Assembly (NCBI GenBank): GCA_043228905.1 | Contig: JBHGNT010000002.1 | Span: forward strand, 2,480,001 to 2,544,000 | Direction of reading: 5' to 3' | Source: Azolla caroliniana | Taxonomy: Eukaryota > Polypodiophyta | DNA length: 64,000 nt | Part shown: piece after piece, positions 10,801 through 21,056 of the stretch | How the letters are laid out: every line of letters begins with the position of its first letter | How positions within the stretch are numbered: position 1 is the stretch's first letter | The notes under the pieces: generated by a model | Databases searched by the model: none | The model's input: the letters and a program-made list of their open reading frames with translations, nothing else | What the model was told of the DNA's origin: nothing | Program-made: the position numbers and the translations under genes

Positions 10801-13800
10801 AAGTGGCACTAAGGACCGAGGACTGCTATATCGGACTGGTGCAGCCGTGCAGTTAGTCGGCTACACCGATGCTGATTGGGCTGGCAACGCCGCCGATCGC
10901 CGATCCACGTCTGGATACGCGTTCTCCCTCGGGAGTGCCGCGATCGCGTGGAGCAGTAAGAAGCAGCCGACAGTTGCACTGTCGAGCACCGAAGCGGAGT
11001 ACCGAGGAGCGGCTGTCGCGACATGCGAAGCCATATGGTTGAAGCGGCTACTTAAGGACCTGCAAGAGGAGGTGTCCGATCCAACGACGATCTACTGCAA
11101 CAACCTCAACAGCATCCAACTCGCGAAGAACCCCGTCTTCCACGCACGGACCAAGCACATTGAGGTGCACTACCATTTCGTCCGTGAGCGTGTCCTTTCC
11201 GGTGAAGTCGAACTTTAGTACGTTCCGACGGATCGGCAGGCTGCCGACATCTTCACCAAGCCTCTTGGTCTGGACAAGTTACGGCAATTCTCAGGTGCGC
11301 TCGGATTGCGTCACCTTGACATGCCGAACTTGAGGGGGAGAACAGTCCCGAACGACCAAGCAAGGCAACAGGAAAGGAGCGGAGACCGTGACACCGAGTC
11401 GGTTGACAAGTTCGACTTCGGATCGGCTGAAGAAGCCGAGGACGGACCCGCGGAGAAGTTCGGAAGCGGACAAAAGGGGAGCAACCGAAGGAGAGAGCTG
11501 AAGCCAACCATGGATGGGGAAGATGACGCCATCGAGGGCGAGAAGACCGAAGACGAGTTGGAGACAGCCAACCCGGACGAGAGCGAAAACCGATCGGAGG
11601 TAGCCGAGTCGGTTCGGATGTTTGATTCAGATACGCTGAATCAACTGAGGCCCAAGCGGAAGAAAAGGCAGCAGGAGAAGCGTCGACACCGCAACAGCAG
11701 AAGAGCTGATAAGGGCCGCATGAGCATACAAGCCGACCGGAAGGGTCGAAGCGCGCGTAGTTGAACAGGTCGAGGAGCGCGAGCGAGGCCTGAAGCCAGG
11801 AGGAACCGGAGCCATGAGCCCGAGGATCCCGAAGAGCCTCGAGTTGAGCTTGAGGGGGAGTGTTGAGAGACAAGCTCAACATCGGCCGGATCGGCTGAAG
11901 AAGCCGAGGACCGGATTGGTTGGGACCGATCGGTTAGGCCGAGTGCGTAAACCGGGAGGTCGTTAGGAAAGATATTCCGTGAGGAATATATTTGGGAGTT
12001 AGTGTAGGAGCTCTTGATGAGCATTGAAGTACTGTCAGTACTTCGGTCAATCCTTCTAGGACTTGTATAAAAGTGTTCACTGAGCACGTCTTATGTACAG
12101 ACAGAGTATTATTGTTGAATATAGTTTTTGTGTCTTCTCTCTCACTCTCTCTGTCTCTCCCGCGTATACCGTTTAAGCTCAAGCTCTCCATTGAACCTGA
12201 GTTTCCTTCCTTTTGTTCCGTCTTCATACTTGCTTCTGCACGCTATTTTTTACATGTGTGAACCATGAAATTTCACAGCATTCTAGCCAAGAATAGGCAT
12301 CATCTTTGTTATAGCTCTCAAGAGTAACAGGATATAAGAAAGACGACGCACTTCATTGACCACCTCTAAATGAGTGATTGGGCATAAAATCGGCTAATGT
12401 ATATATATGTGGACCATGAAATTTACAAATGTCTGCCCAATAATAGATCTCACCTCTGTTGTGTCTCTCAAGAGTGGGATGATATTAGAGATGTCCATCT
12501 ATGAAAATTTACAAACATGGTTTTTAAACCAAGAACAATGCATGTTCTGCTTGAACGGGATCTCCCCTGTATCAGTAATTTTTATTTCAGAATTGGATCT
12601 CTTTTTCTTAAAAAGATAAGACATCAAAACCCTTAATATCAGAGAGAGATGGCTTCCCTATTTTACCTATAATTGTGTGGTCATTGAGAAGGTTGGACGG
12701 ATTTGGAAAACTCTGAGACAAAAATCAGTATCTTCTATGTGGCTCAAATAAGAGCAACAAACAGCAATCGAAATGAGTTTATTAGGTTACCCATTTCAGA
12801 AATTCATTTCGAAGATATACATTACTTCACTGACTTTATTGCTACCCCACAATACACATGCACACTATATATATGTGTGTATATATACGTATATATACAT
12901 ATATATAGATGCATGTATATATGTTTGTGTGTGTTTGAGGTGAAACCCCAAAAAAGACCCAATTCACATGTGATTGGCGGTTGATTTGTCGTTTTATACT
13001 AGATAAACTGAGGCATCTATTAATCCTTTTCATTTCTATTTAAAATGGAAATGAGTATTCAATAAATTATCCATAGAGATACTCAATGGAAAAGGACTGG
13101 TGTTGAAGGATCAACCCTCATAGATCAATCCTTGTCCAAATGCAAATAATTCGTATCATCGAGTTTTCATGCCAGATTGTGGAGTTCTTATGACCTACTT
13201 ATAGTGTTATACACATTACCACATGAATAACACCACTATAGGGACTGGTTTAATCTTCATTTTTTTGCTATTGTTATTCAAAATCTCTGTGAGTATTTTC
13301 TGGCAAGGACAAGACATGTGTATATTGCAAACAATTGCAATCTGCATCATGATGGAAGAAATAAAGCGTAACAACTTCAGAATTGTGAGTATACTGGATT
13401 TGGTTTTTAGAATTTGCTATTGGAGTATTTTATAACTGCAATAAATATAAAGCACCCAACAATCTCTTCTCTCACACAAGATTTACTCAATTATTTTAGA
13501 ACTGTCCTGTATATAATGACATGCAAAGACCACTTTTTTGTATTGGCCCTTGTGAGAGACCCGAGTTGAGTGATGGGTAGATTGACATGTAACATCATCT
13601 TCTGGTGAATGGAGCCATGTTGTGGGTAGTGCACATCACATAGAGTTCTAGGTGCATATCAAGTGAATGAATAAGATCAACAAGAAATATCGTCCTTCCA
13701 TTCCCATTAAAGAGATGCATCTAAAAACAATATTTAGAAGGATGTGACGGAGAGTCTTCACATCTTCATTTAACTAAGCAATTTAACTGTGTGTGTCCAA

Positions 13801-14783
13801 ATCATTTCCTCTCCTATCATGGTATCATAATGATTTCCTAAAGGATGGGATAGCTTCAGTCAATTACTCTGGCCATCTTGCCGGCACCTTCTTGTGCATT
13901 TGCCTCCCTCTACCTCTTTCACACTGTTGTCTCCATTTCGCCAGCCTGTCTCTTTGACTACAATAATTGAGCCTTTATGAACCTAAGATCTTAAAGAGGT
14001 TTCTTCTTTGTTTAATATTACCATCACAGGGAAACTATTACGCTGAATAATTGGTGGTTTGTTTAGGGTGTTACCTTCCTTTGTTAGCTCCTAAGGGATA
14101 TTTCACCCTGCTTGATGAAATGGAATTCTAATTACTTATGAACTGCAATTTAGTCTATAATTCGTCAAAATTCATTTGCTATATTAAATCACAATTCATC
14201 AAAACTCTGTTTTATAATTCATGAGGATTCCATTTGAATCCTTTCAAAACTGATTATTTATCTAAAGAGTTCATAATTCGTCAAATATATATATACAACA
14301 TTCACTTCATACAGACGTTTTATTAGAACTCCATTTGTCCTTTTAAGGATGATTATTTAAATGTATAGTCCACAATTCGTCAAATCTGTTTTAAATATAT
14401 GATACAACATTCACTTCATACAGATGTTTTATTCGCATCCAAAATCAAACTAGATTTAGAAAAGAAGTACAGGAAAACCTCTTTTAGTTAGCCACAGTAA
14501 ACTTCAGGAAACGAAAGCCTTCAACACGAAGGAACAGATTGATTAAGCATGAAATAAAACGAAGCGTTTAAAGTTACACAATGTTGAAACACTCGTTCCA
14601 AGCCATTTCATGAAGAAAATGAAAGGAAGCCAGAAACAACAATAAAGAAGAAAGTGGGAGATCTAAAGAACAAAAAAAAAAACCCTAAATTTTGGCCGCA
14701 CAACGGGGTAAGGAAACAGGATGCCATGGGAACAGATAAAAGAAAACGTAAAGATTATGAGAGAAGGATGGACTCACCGCCAT
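4857..14783 (-). CDS. BPA1-like RNA-recognition-motif protein (binding partner of ACD11)
   Basis: Five coding exons on the minus strand: 14778-14783 (ATGGCG), 6358-6461, 6158-6233, 5864-5956 and 4857-5342. Every junction has GT-AG ends, reading phases match, and the product is 254 residues. Residues 3-70 form one RRM: an RNP2-like strand (VKVSNLSL), then SFSGEI, then an RNP1-like strand (KVAFVTF). The C-terminal 160 residues are rich in Ala, Lys and Ser, with the A(W)VTGAFNKVSKAAG block typical of the BPA1 family. In Arabidopsis BPA1 binds the lipid-transfer protein ACD11 and affects cell-death control; that role is inferred here by family. Oddities: exon 1 codes only two residues, and intron 1 (6462-14777) is 8.3 kb because copia element C lies inside it. 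Intron 4 (5343-5863) holds AT-rich DNA. Splice sites were read by eye, not from transcripts. Confidence 0.88.
6593..6983 (+). repeat. 5' LTR of copia element C
   Basis: 391 bp, TG...CA ends. It contains a TATA-like tataaaag near 6796-6803, a short inverted pair at agtactgtcagtact, and a CT-rich stretch near 6860-6900. It is followed directly by the tRNA primer site. Confidence 0.93.
6984..6996 (+). other. Primer-binding site, initiator Met-tRNA type (element C)
   Basis: TGGTATCAGAGCG directly follows the LTR end. This is complementary to the 3' end of plant initiator Met-tRNA, the usual primer of copia elements. Confidence 0.92.
7053..8009 (+). CDS. gag: Copia gag protein of element C
   Basis: 318 residues, starting MDRGMASSL 69 bp downstream of the LTR end. 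The first 150 residues have the copia-gag pattern (LDRTNYASWSYKMHQYL, then KTPKGVWENL and LRQELSNLRQ), and a CCHC zinc knuckle lies at residues 263-276 (C-x2-C-x4-H-x4-C). A basic Arg/Gly-rich stretch precedes the knuckle. The protein forms the particle that packages the element RNA. The frame ends at a TGA at about 8007, just short of protease. In sister element D the same place is read through in one frame, so I infer a single-base loss in C that separated gag from pol. Confidence 0.85.
   Translation: MDRGMASSLPTEKLDRTNYASWSYKMHQYLLGHGYWSYVEGANDAAPESTHRGFPSWEQSASRVLYCFASCVGEQLLSYVRDAKTPKGVWENLKKIFAASTTARKLQLRQELSNLRQRDLSVADYTSKIKDICDSLASIEVNIEESEMVQICLGGLASKFGAFRTAVCTRENTPSFFDLQSMLLVEENHAGASTSMHTDSRMLYTEGDRPRGRGGRGESVRNGGGRRDQGRRHRSDADSNSGPSGNRGSRSDENRQGKAIAECWYCGKKGHRESECRKKHADSERTGSENGSRHTDKGNRQQSHYAEDSGRAGEGLSS
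7877..11218 (+). pseudogene. pol: Copia pol polyprotein of element C (frameshifted, prematurely stopped)
   Basis: An open frame of 1113 codons; similarity to element D begins about 8000, and the preceding part is a shadow of gag. Order: protease with VDSGASNHM; GAG-pre-integrase with the H-x-C zinc pattern ending CHLGKQHR; integrase; reverse transcriptase with YVDD; RNase H with DADWAG and STEAEY. Three defects are visible against element D. The frame is shifted relative to gag. Four residues of the integrase SFIDDY block (near 8710) are missing through an in-frame 12-base loss. A TAG at 11216-11218 removes the last part of RNase H, whose continuation (DRQAADIFTKPLG) is still readable in the same frame. 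The copy is probably non-autonomous unless helped in trans. Confidence 0.85.
11219..11764 (+). pseudogene. Pol C-terminal remainder plus charged extension of element C
   Basis: After the premature TAG, the pol frame stays open to 11764. It first completes RNase H (DIFTKPLG, then HLDMPNLRG over the first polypurine copy at 11327-11340). It then runs on for about 140 residues of Glu/Asp/Arg/Lys-rich sequence, including FDFGSAEEAED and RRRELKP. Most copia polyproteins end at the first polypurine tract, so this extension is unusual. Element D has a related but longer extension that shares FDFG, AEEA and LKP. No known domain is recognised. See the finding on the polypurine-bounded segment. Confidence 0.6.
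11847..11860 (+). other. Polypurine tract next to the 3' LTR of element C
   Basis: agcttgagggggag abuts the 3' LTR. It primes plus-strand DNA synthesis. A second, nearly identical copy lies upstream at 11327-11340, inside the end of pol. Confidence 0.85.
11861..12254 (+). repeat. 3' LTR of copia element C
   Basis: 394 bp and nearly identical to 6593-6983; the visible differences include an added tct in the tcaatccttctagg region. It is followed by the tgtgt target duplication at 12255-12259. Confidence 0.93.
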
Positions 14784-14877
14784 AGCCCGAGATCGTGTAA
14801 AGCTTCAGATTCTGCAGGAGAAAAAAGAAATAGAAGAAATGGTTCGTTTTCGTTTTTTTTTCTTCACATCACTTCAC

Positions 14878-15091
14878 TTCACTTCACTTCACTGTATGTA
14901 TTGGAGCTCAGATCACAAAAGAAATTTATATATAGAAAAAACAATAAAATAAAATAAAATACATGCCCACGTGGCAATCCCAGCCTGCCCACCTGGCAAG
15001 TCATGGACGCCCACGTGTCGACGCATGGCTTGTTGTAGGCGGTTCATGTGCCCACGTGGCAAATCCGAACCTACATACGTGGCAACCCGAG
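14878..15091 (-). promoter_or_regulatory. Promoter of the BPA1-like gene: TATA box and G-box/ABRE array
   Basis: Read on the minus strand, CTATATATAAATTT (about 14925-14938) is a good TATA box some 145 bp before the start codon, leaving roughly 110 bp of 5' untranslated sequence. Just upstream lie palindromic CACGTG cores at 14968-14973, 15012-15017 and 15053-15058, and ACGTGGC at 15077-15083, spaced about 41-44 bp. ACGTGGC/CACGTG are known binding cores for bZIP and bHLH factors (ABA and light responses); regulation of this gene by them is inference. The promoter is cut at 15091 by copia element E and continues at about 25812, where another CACGTG stands at 25914-25919. A CTTCA microsatellite lies at about 14868-14892. 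Confidence 0.6.
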
Positions 15092-15316
15092 TGATAAATA
15101 GTGAGATAGGCTAGAAAGGTAATTCCTGCTATCTATCACTAGGTATATAAGTTAATAATACGAGGGTTTTTCCTCTGTGCCCGCCAAAACATTTTTTGTG
15201 TCGGATTCTTTTTGTGCTCTCTTGCTTTTCTATGTGTTGTCTTCTGTGTGTGTTGCTCTCTTGCTTCCTGTGCAAGAAAACAGCAGCTCGTTCGCTTCCC
15301 ATTGCTCCTCCAATGG
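15092..15316 (+). repeat. 5' LTR of copia element E
   Basis: About 225 bp, starting tgataaatagtgag and containing aggtatataagttaa (TATA-like) and cccgccaaaacatt. It matches 25603-25806. The exact 3' end (ccaa or ccaatgg) is uncertain by a few bases. Confidence 0.75.
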
Positions 15317-15329
15317 TGGTATCAGAGCG
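15317..15329 (+). other. Primer-binding site, initiator Met-tRNA type (element E)
   Basis: TGGTATCAGAGCG follows the LTR after at most a few bases. Confidence 0.85.
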
Positions 15330-15365
15330 AAGGGCTTCGTGAGGGACCTCGTATGTGGTAGGAAT

Positions 15366-15810
15366 CGTTCGGTTTTTCCTGTCTTTGCCCTCTCTCTACT
15401 GTTTTTTTTCAAGAACTCGTCAAAGAGAGGTAGGTAATCTCCAAACTCTCTTGTTGCTGTAACGTCTTGTTGTTCGACTATTTTTCGAGCCATTTTTGGG
15501 GGAAATATACCTCTCGTTCAGTTTTTCCTATCTTTGCCCTCTCTCTGCCTTCTTTTTTTTTCAAGAACTTGTCAAAGAGAGGTAATCTCCAAACTCTCTT
15601 GTTGTTGTAAGGTCTTGTTGTTCGACTCTTTTTTGAGCCATTTTTGAGGGAAATATACCTCTCGTTCAGTTTTTCCTATCTTTGCCCTCTCTCTGCTGTT
15701 TTTTTTCAAGAGCTCGTCAAAAAGAGGTAATCTCCAAACTTTCTTGCTAATGCAAGATAACGTTGTTCAACTATTTTTCGAGCCATTTTTGGGGGAAATA
15801 TACCTTTGCA
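15366..15810 (+). repeat. Three tandem ~148-bp repeats in the leader of element E
   Basis: The phrase cgttc(a/g)gtttttcct recurs at 15366, 15515 and 15663. Each unit runs through a poly-T/caagaact stretch, aaagagaggtaatctcc, cttgttgttcgac and gagccatttttgggggaaatatacct. Periods are 149 and 148 bp. The array lies between primer site and gag, in the untranslated leader. Confidence 0.85.
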
Positions 15811-15890
15811 AGGTATTTTTGCTTCTCTAAACCTAGAAACAGAGAGGACTCGCTCGTTTCTAGTTTACAAAAGAGAGGACTTAGCATTTT

Positions 15891-16320
15891 TGTTGAGCAG
15901 CAAGCTCAACCAGAGCCGGATCAGCTGAATAAGCCTGAGTCGGTAAGCAAGATGAATCGGTATGCCGGTGAGCAACCGAGCCGGTAAGCAGTAAGGATCG
16001 GTGAGCTGGGGAGCCGGTATGCCGGATCCAATCCGTAACTGGAAGCCTAGTATAGGTTAGACTACTAGGCAGTTATAGTCTCATAGTTAGTGTCAAATGC
16101 TCGTATGAGCATTGAAGTACACCGTACTTCTAACAGTCCCGTGTGGACTTGTATAAATAGCACTTATGAGTGCGTTGTAGATACAGAGCACAGAGTATTC
16201 ATATAATTTTGAAAATTAGTGTGTCTTGCTCTCTCTCTCTCTCTCTCTGTCTCTCCCGCGTACTCTCTCTCTCTCCTTGTGTATTGTTCTTTCTAACGCT
16301 TCCGCAAGCAATCTTTTACA
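15891..16320 (+). repeat. 5' LTR of copia element D
   Basis: 430 bp with TG...CA ends, TATA-like tataaatag at about 16152-16160, and a CT microsatellite near 16230-16280. Confidence 0.9.
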
Positions 16321-16333
16321 TGGTATCAGAGCG
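16321..16333 (+). other. Primer-binding site, initiator Met-tRNA type (element D)
   Basis: TGGTATCAGAGCG directly follows the LTR end. Confidence 0.9.
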
Positions 16334-16415
16334 CGTGGGTCGAGAACCTCTGATGCAGACATCTACGCTTGTGAAGGAAACCCTAACAGATCGGAAAGCA
16401 GACACAAAAGGAGAA

Positions 16416-19400
16416 ATGGATAGAGGTATGGCTACGTCGCTCTCGGTGGAGAAGCTCAACAGAACCAACTACGCATCTTGGTCATACAAGATGCACCAGT
16501 ACCTGTTTGCCGATTCAGACAAATCCGGATCCGGCAAAGACCGGTAAGGAAGGCCGGCAAAGCTCGCACTACGCAAACGGATCGGGAGGATCCAAGAACG
16601 GTAAGGGGCCAGCTTTGGTGATCAAGCACAAGGCAAACTCAATGAAGAAGACCACTTCCAAATCGAAGGAAGTGTGGTACGTTGACTCCGGCGCATCGAA
16701 CCACATGACGAGCCACGGGGAGTGGTTCTTCTTTTTGGAGAAGCCGGATCAACCGGGAGTTGTCGAAACCGGAGACGACACTCCCCACCCGATCGTGCAC
16801 ATCAGAGAAGTCCCTTTGAGCCACGTCGGACAGAGGGGGAAGCTGATGAATGTATTACATGTTCCGACGATCACGAAGAACCTGGTGTCGGTCGGACAGA
16901 TCATCGACCAGGGGATGCAGGTGCGGTTTACGCACCTCGGGTGCTTCATTGAGGATGAGGGCGAAGTTATTGCGCAAGGGTGCAGAGATGGGAGGATGTT
17001 TATCCTCAACACCAATGACATCGGCACCGCACTGTTCGCCAAAGGACAGAAGGTCGAATCGGATATCGACCTGTGACACAAGCGGATCGGCCACGTCAAC
17101 TACCGAAGGCTTCAAGACCTGCAAACGGAACAAGTCGTTTTCGGTTTGCCGAAGTTTAGCGACCGAAGAGCCCAGATTTGTGAAGCTTGCCAACTCGGGA
17201 AGCAACACCGGCTTCCATTCCCCACCGAAAGAAATCGAAGCCGTAACAAGCTCGATCTTATCCATTCGGATGTGTGGGGACCGGCACAAAATGTTAGCAT
17301 TGGCGGGAGTCGATATTTCGTCTCCTTCATCGACGACTACACGTAGCATACGTGGATCTACCTCATTGAGCGGAAGAGTGAAGTCTTCGAGTGTTTCTGG
17401 AGCCTCCAGAAGATGGTGGAATGGGAATCGAAGAGGAAGATCAAATGCCTACAGTCGGATGGCGGAAAAGAGTACTTTTCCGACCAATTCAATAGCTATC
17501 TACAACAAAAAGGAATTTGGCGAGAATTCAGTTGTAGATACACACCGCAACAGAACGGTGTGGCCGAAAGGAAGAATCGGTTGTTGATTGACGCGGCTAG
17601 GGCAATGCTGGAGGAAAAGAGCATGCCCAAGTTCTACTAGGCGGAGGCGGTCCAAATAGTCGTTTACATCCAAAACCGGATCGGGGACAAGGTGTCAGCT
17701 CACGAGTTGTATTTCGGGCGCAAGCCGAATTTGAGACACCTCCGGATATTCGGCAGCATAGCCTATGTACATGTGCCGGATGAGAAGCGAAGAAAGCTGG
17801 ATGCAAAATCGGAAAAATGCATCCTAGTCGGCTATGCTCAAGAGCAAAAGGGGTATAAGTGTTATAACCCCCGGACGAAGTAGGTCCAAGTCAGCCGAGA
17901 TGTCGAGTTTGATGAATCAGCATCGTGGTATTCCTTACCGACTCCAACTTCCGATCCCGACCCGATGTCGGAGGATGGGGCCAGTGAGCCTGAACCGGCC
18001 CAGGTAGAGAAAGATGAAGTCGGGACTCAAGATAAGAGTCCGGAATCCTTCCAGTTAAGCAGACCGAATGAGAGACTGGATCAATCCAACAAGTCAGATG
18101 ATGAGATGGCGAGTAGTGGAGACTCTGTCGTGCTCTCCCCGCGCAAGGAACCGAGGAGACGGTTCACACGCAAAGAGAAAGGGAAGCAGAAGATGCCAGA
18201 ATTCGAGACCGGCAATGATGAGTCGGATCGGTGCGTATCTGACTTCGGCAAGGACATAGGCAGATCTTCGGGAACGAAGACTGAACCAGCCAAGAAGGGT
18301 CTCATATCGGATAACGGTGAGTTACGCCGGTCCACCCGCCAGAAGGATCCCATTAAACGGTACAGGTATAATGAGTACATGGCGCATCATTATGTGTACA
18401 TGACCAAGGTCGCGGAAGTGCGTGAGCCGGAGAGCTACGCAGAAGCGGCAAAGGACGCAAATTGGCGTGCCGCTATGGAGGAAGAAATGCGGGCATTGGA
18501 TGCCAACGGAACTTGGGACCTGGTTGACCCTCCCCGTCACTGTAAACCGATCGGATGCAAGTGGGTGTACAAGGTAAAGTACAATGCCGACGGTACAGTT
18601 AACCGGTACAAGGCCCGGTTAATGGCGAAGGGATATGCGCAGACCCACGGAATCGACTACGACGAGACCTTCGCTCCTGTAGCGAAGATGACAACGGTTC
18701 GTGTGGTACTGGCGGTTGTTGCGGCAAGGGGGTGGCATCTTCATCAGATGGATGTGAAGAATGCCTTCCTTCAAGGAGATCTTGAAGAAGAAGTCTTTAT
18801 GACTCAGCCCCCCGGATTTCAGTTGGAGGTGAACAAGTCGGTGGTATGCCGACTGAGGAAGTCGTTGTACGGCTTGAAGTAAGCCCCCCGTGCTTGGAAT
18901 GCTAAGATCACGCACCGGTTGCGAAAGATGGGGTTTGTTGCCTCTAAGTCGGACTCTTCCCTGTTCATCCGTCAAGGCTCAAACGGTCCGGTATGTATCT
19001 TACTCTATGTTGATGATTTAGTCATCACCGGCCCAGGTCTTCCGGAAATCAACCGCATCAAGTCCCAGTTGTTGGATGCATTCGATATGAAGGACTTGGG
19101 GGACCTTCATTATTTTTTGGGGATCGAGGTGATTCGCACCCCCGACGGCATATTGCTTTCTCAACGCCATTATGTGTTGAATATATTGTACAAGTTCGGC
19201 ATGACGGAATGCCAACCTGTCTCCACACCCCTGGACCGGAATCAGAAGATCCGTCCCAACTCCGGACCAGCCTACGATGAGAAACGGTTCCGACAAATAG
19301 TCGGAAGCCTGATCTACTTGACCATCACCCGACCCGACATTAGCTATTCGGTCGAATGGTAAGCCAATTCATGCAGAAGCCGACCGTGGAGCACCTTCAG

Positions 19401-19952
19401 TGCGCGCAACGAATATTGAGGTATGTAAGCGGCACTAAGGACCGAGGGCTCTTATACCGGCAAGGTACAACCGAAGAGCTTGTCGGCTACACGGATGCCG
19501 ACTAGGCTGGCGATGCAACAAATCGTCACTCAACTTCCGGCTTTATGTTTTCTCTTGGGAGCGCGGTTGTCGCGTGGAGCAGCAAAAAGTAGCCAACAGT
19601 GGCTCTATCCAGCACTGAGGTTGAATACCGGGGCGCGACCGTTGCCACCTGCGAAGCCATTTGGCTTCGGCGACTACTGCAAGACCTGCGGATCGAGGTA
19701 CCGACCCCGATCATGATCTACTGCGATAACCTCAGCAGCATGCAGCTCACCAAGAACCCTGTGTTCCATGCTCGCACAAAGCACATAGAATTGCATTATC
19801 ACTTCGTGCGTGAGCGGGTCCTGAGCGGTGAAGTTGAACTACGGTATGTTCACACGGATCGGCAAGTCGTCGACATCTTCACCAAGCCGCTCGGGTCGGA
19901 CAAGTTGCAGCACTTTACCGAAATGTTTGGTGTTCAGCATCTCGACGTGCCG
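16416..19952 (+). pseudogene. Remnant gag-pol of copia element D
   Basis: Starts MDRGMATSL as in element C, but after MHQYL about 740 bases of gag are missing and the text jumps to the gag C-terminus (QSSHYANGSGG), which here reads straight into protease (YVDSGASNHM). Integrase, reverse transcriptase (LLYVDDLVITG) and RNase H (VDIFTKPLG) follow in order. In-frame stops lie near 17075, 17345, 17640, 17882, 18881, 19503 and 19590, plus a frame change near 19360. Compared with element C each of these stops replaces a Trp, Gln or Arg codon by C-to-T or G-to-A changes. The gene is dead but informative about the ancestral single gag-pol frame. Confidence 0.88.
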
Positions 19953-19966
19953 CACTTGAGGGGGAG

Positions 19967-20673
19967 ATGCAAGAGCAAAGACACTACCGAAACGGGGAAA
20001 GGCAAAAAAATTGTTGAACCCGTAGGTAAGAGAAGAACCGGTAAAGGTGGAGACAAGAAGAAAAATGAAGCCGAGTCGACGAAGGAAGTCGGCACATCTG
20101 AACAGGTCGGAGTGAGCGGCTGTGAAGAAGAAGTGTACACTTAGGAAGAGAAGTGCATGCTATGCGGAGGTCATCACGATCGTAATGACCATGATGCGGA
20201 GTCGAATGAAGAATTCGACTTCGGTGAACCGGCTGAAGAAGCCAAGGGAAGCACAGAGAAGGCCAAGACCCGGACGTGGTCCGATGTGGTGAGAGGCCTG
20301 AAGCCGAAAATCGAATCGGAGGATACCAATTCAGACAAGAGCTGGAACGAGTCGGAGACAGCCGATTCGGATCAACAGACGGATCCAGATGAGTCGGATC
20401 AACGAGAGGCCAAGGAGACACGGACGCAGCGAAAGTCGATGCCATCGCGGAGGAACCGACGGATCGGCAAGTGTTGGAGTCATAACAACGAAGGAGCTGA
20501 GATGGGCCTATTGAGCAGACATGCCGAAGGTTGAGGCGCGCAGAACCAAAGGGATCGCGGCAAACGGGACCGAACCGGACAAGGAGCGCGAGCAAGGCGA
20601 AGCGACGCCAGGAGAAGTCGGTTGGAAGAACTGGCTGCCACAGAGGTTGACACTACGACCCTACCTCAGGTTG
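19967..20673 (+). pseudogene. Charged 3' coding segment of element D between two polypurine tracts
   Basis: Bounded by cacttgagggggag (19953-19966) and agcttgagggggag (20674-20687). The pol frame continues from RNase H to a TAG at 20142-20144, then onward in the same frame to 20534. The sequence is Lys/Glu-rich at first (KGKKIVEPVG), then has a Cys-His cluster (CMLCGGHHDRNDH) and an acidic part with FDFGEPAEEA and LKPKIES. The FDFG, AEEA and LKP features recur in element C. No known family is recognised. The Cys-His cluster could bind a metal, but this is only inferred from residue pattern. Confidence 0.55.
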
Positions 20674-20687
20674 AGCTTGAGGGGGAG

Positions 20688-20966
20688 TGTTGAGCGGCAA
20701 GTTCAACTGGAGCCGGATCGGCTAAATAAGCCTGAGCCAGTGAGCTGGGGAGCCGGTATGCCGGATCCAATCCGTAACTGGAAGCCTAGTATAGGTTAGA
20801 CTACTAGGCAATTATAGTCTTGTAGTTAGTGTCAGATGCTTGTGTGAGCATTGAAGTACACCGTACTTCTAACAGTCCCGTGTGGACTTGTATAAATAGC
20901 GCTTATGAGCGCGTTGTAGATACAGAGCACAGAGTATTCATATAATTTTGAAAATTAGTGTGTCTT

Positions 20967-21056
<90 letters not shown>

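Larger units (their letters stand above)
6593..12254 (+). mobile_element. Copia element C, complete with LTRs and target duplication
   Basis: A 5.66-kb Ty1/copia element: LTRs at 6593-6983 and 11861-12254 starting TGTTGAGAGAC and ending TTTTACA, primer site at 6984, gag, pol (protease, integrase, reverse transcriptase, RNase H), an extra 3' coding segment and a polypurine tract. The 5-bp duplication tgtgt is present at 6588-6592 and 12255-12259. By eye the two LTRs differ at roughly six bases plus one 3-bp indel, which suggests a fairly recent insertion. It sits in intron 1 of the BPA1-like gene, antisense to it. The coding part is disabled (see pol). It is closely related to element D. Confidence 0.95.

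Noticed and set aside
12842-12984. Tyr/Ile-rich frames on both strands
   Set aside because: They come from a TATATATGTG microsatellite in the BPA1-like intron.
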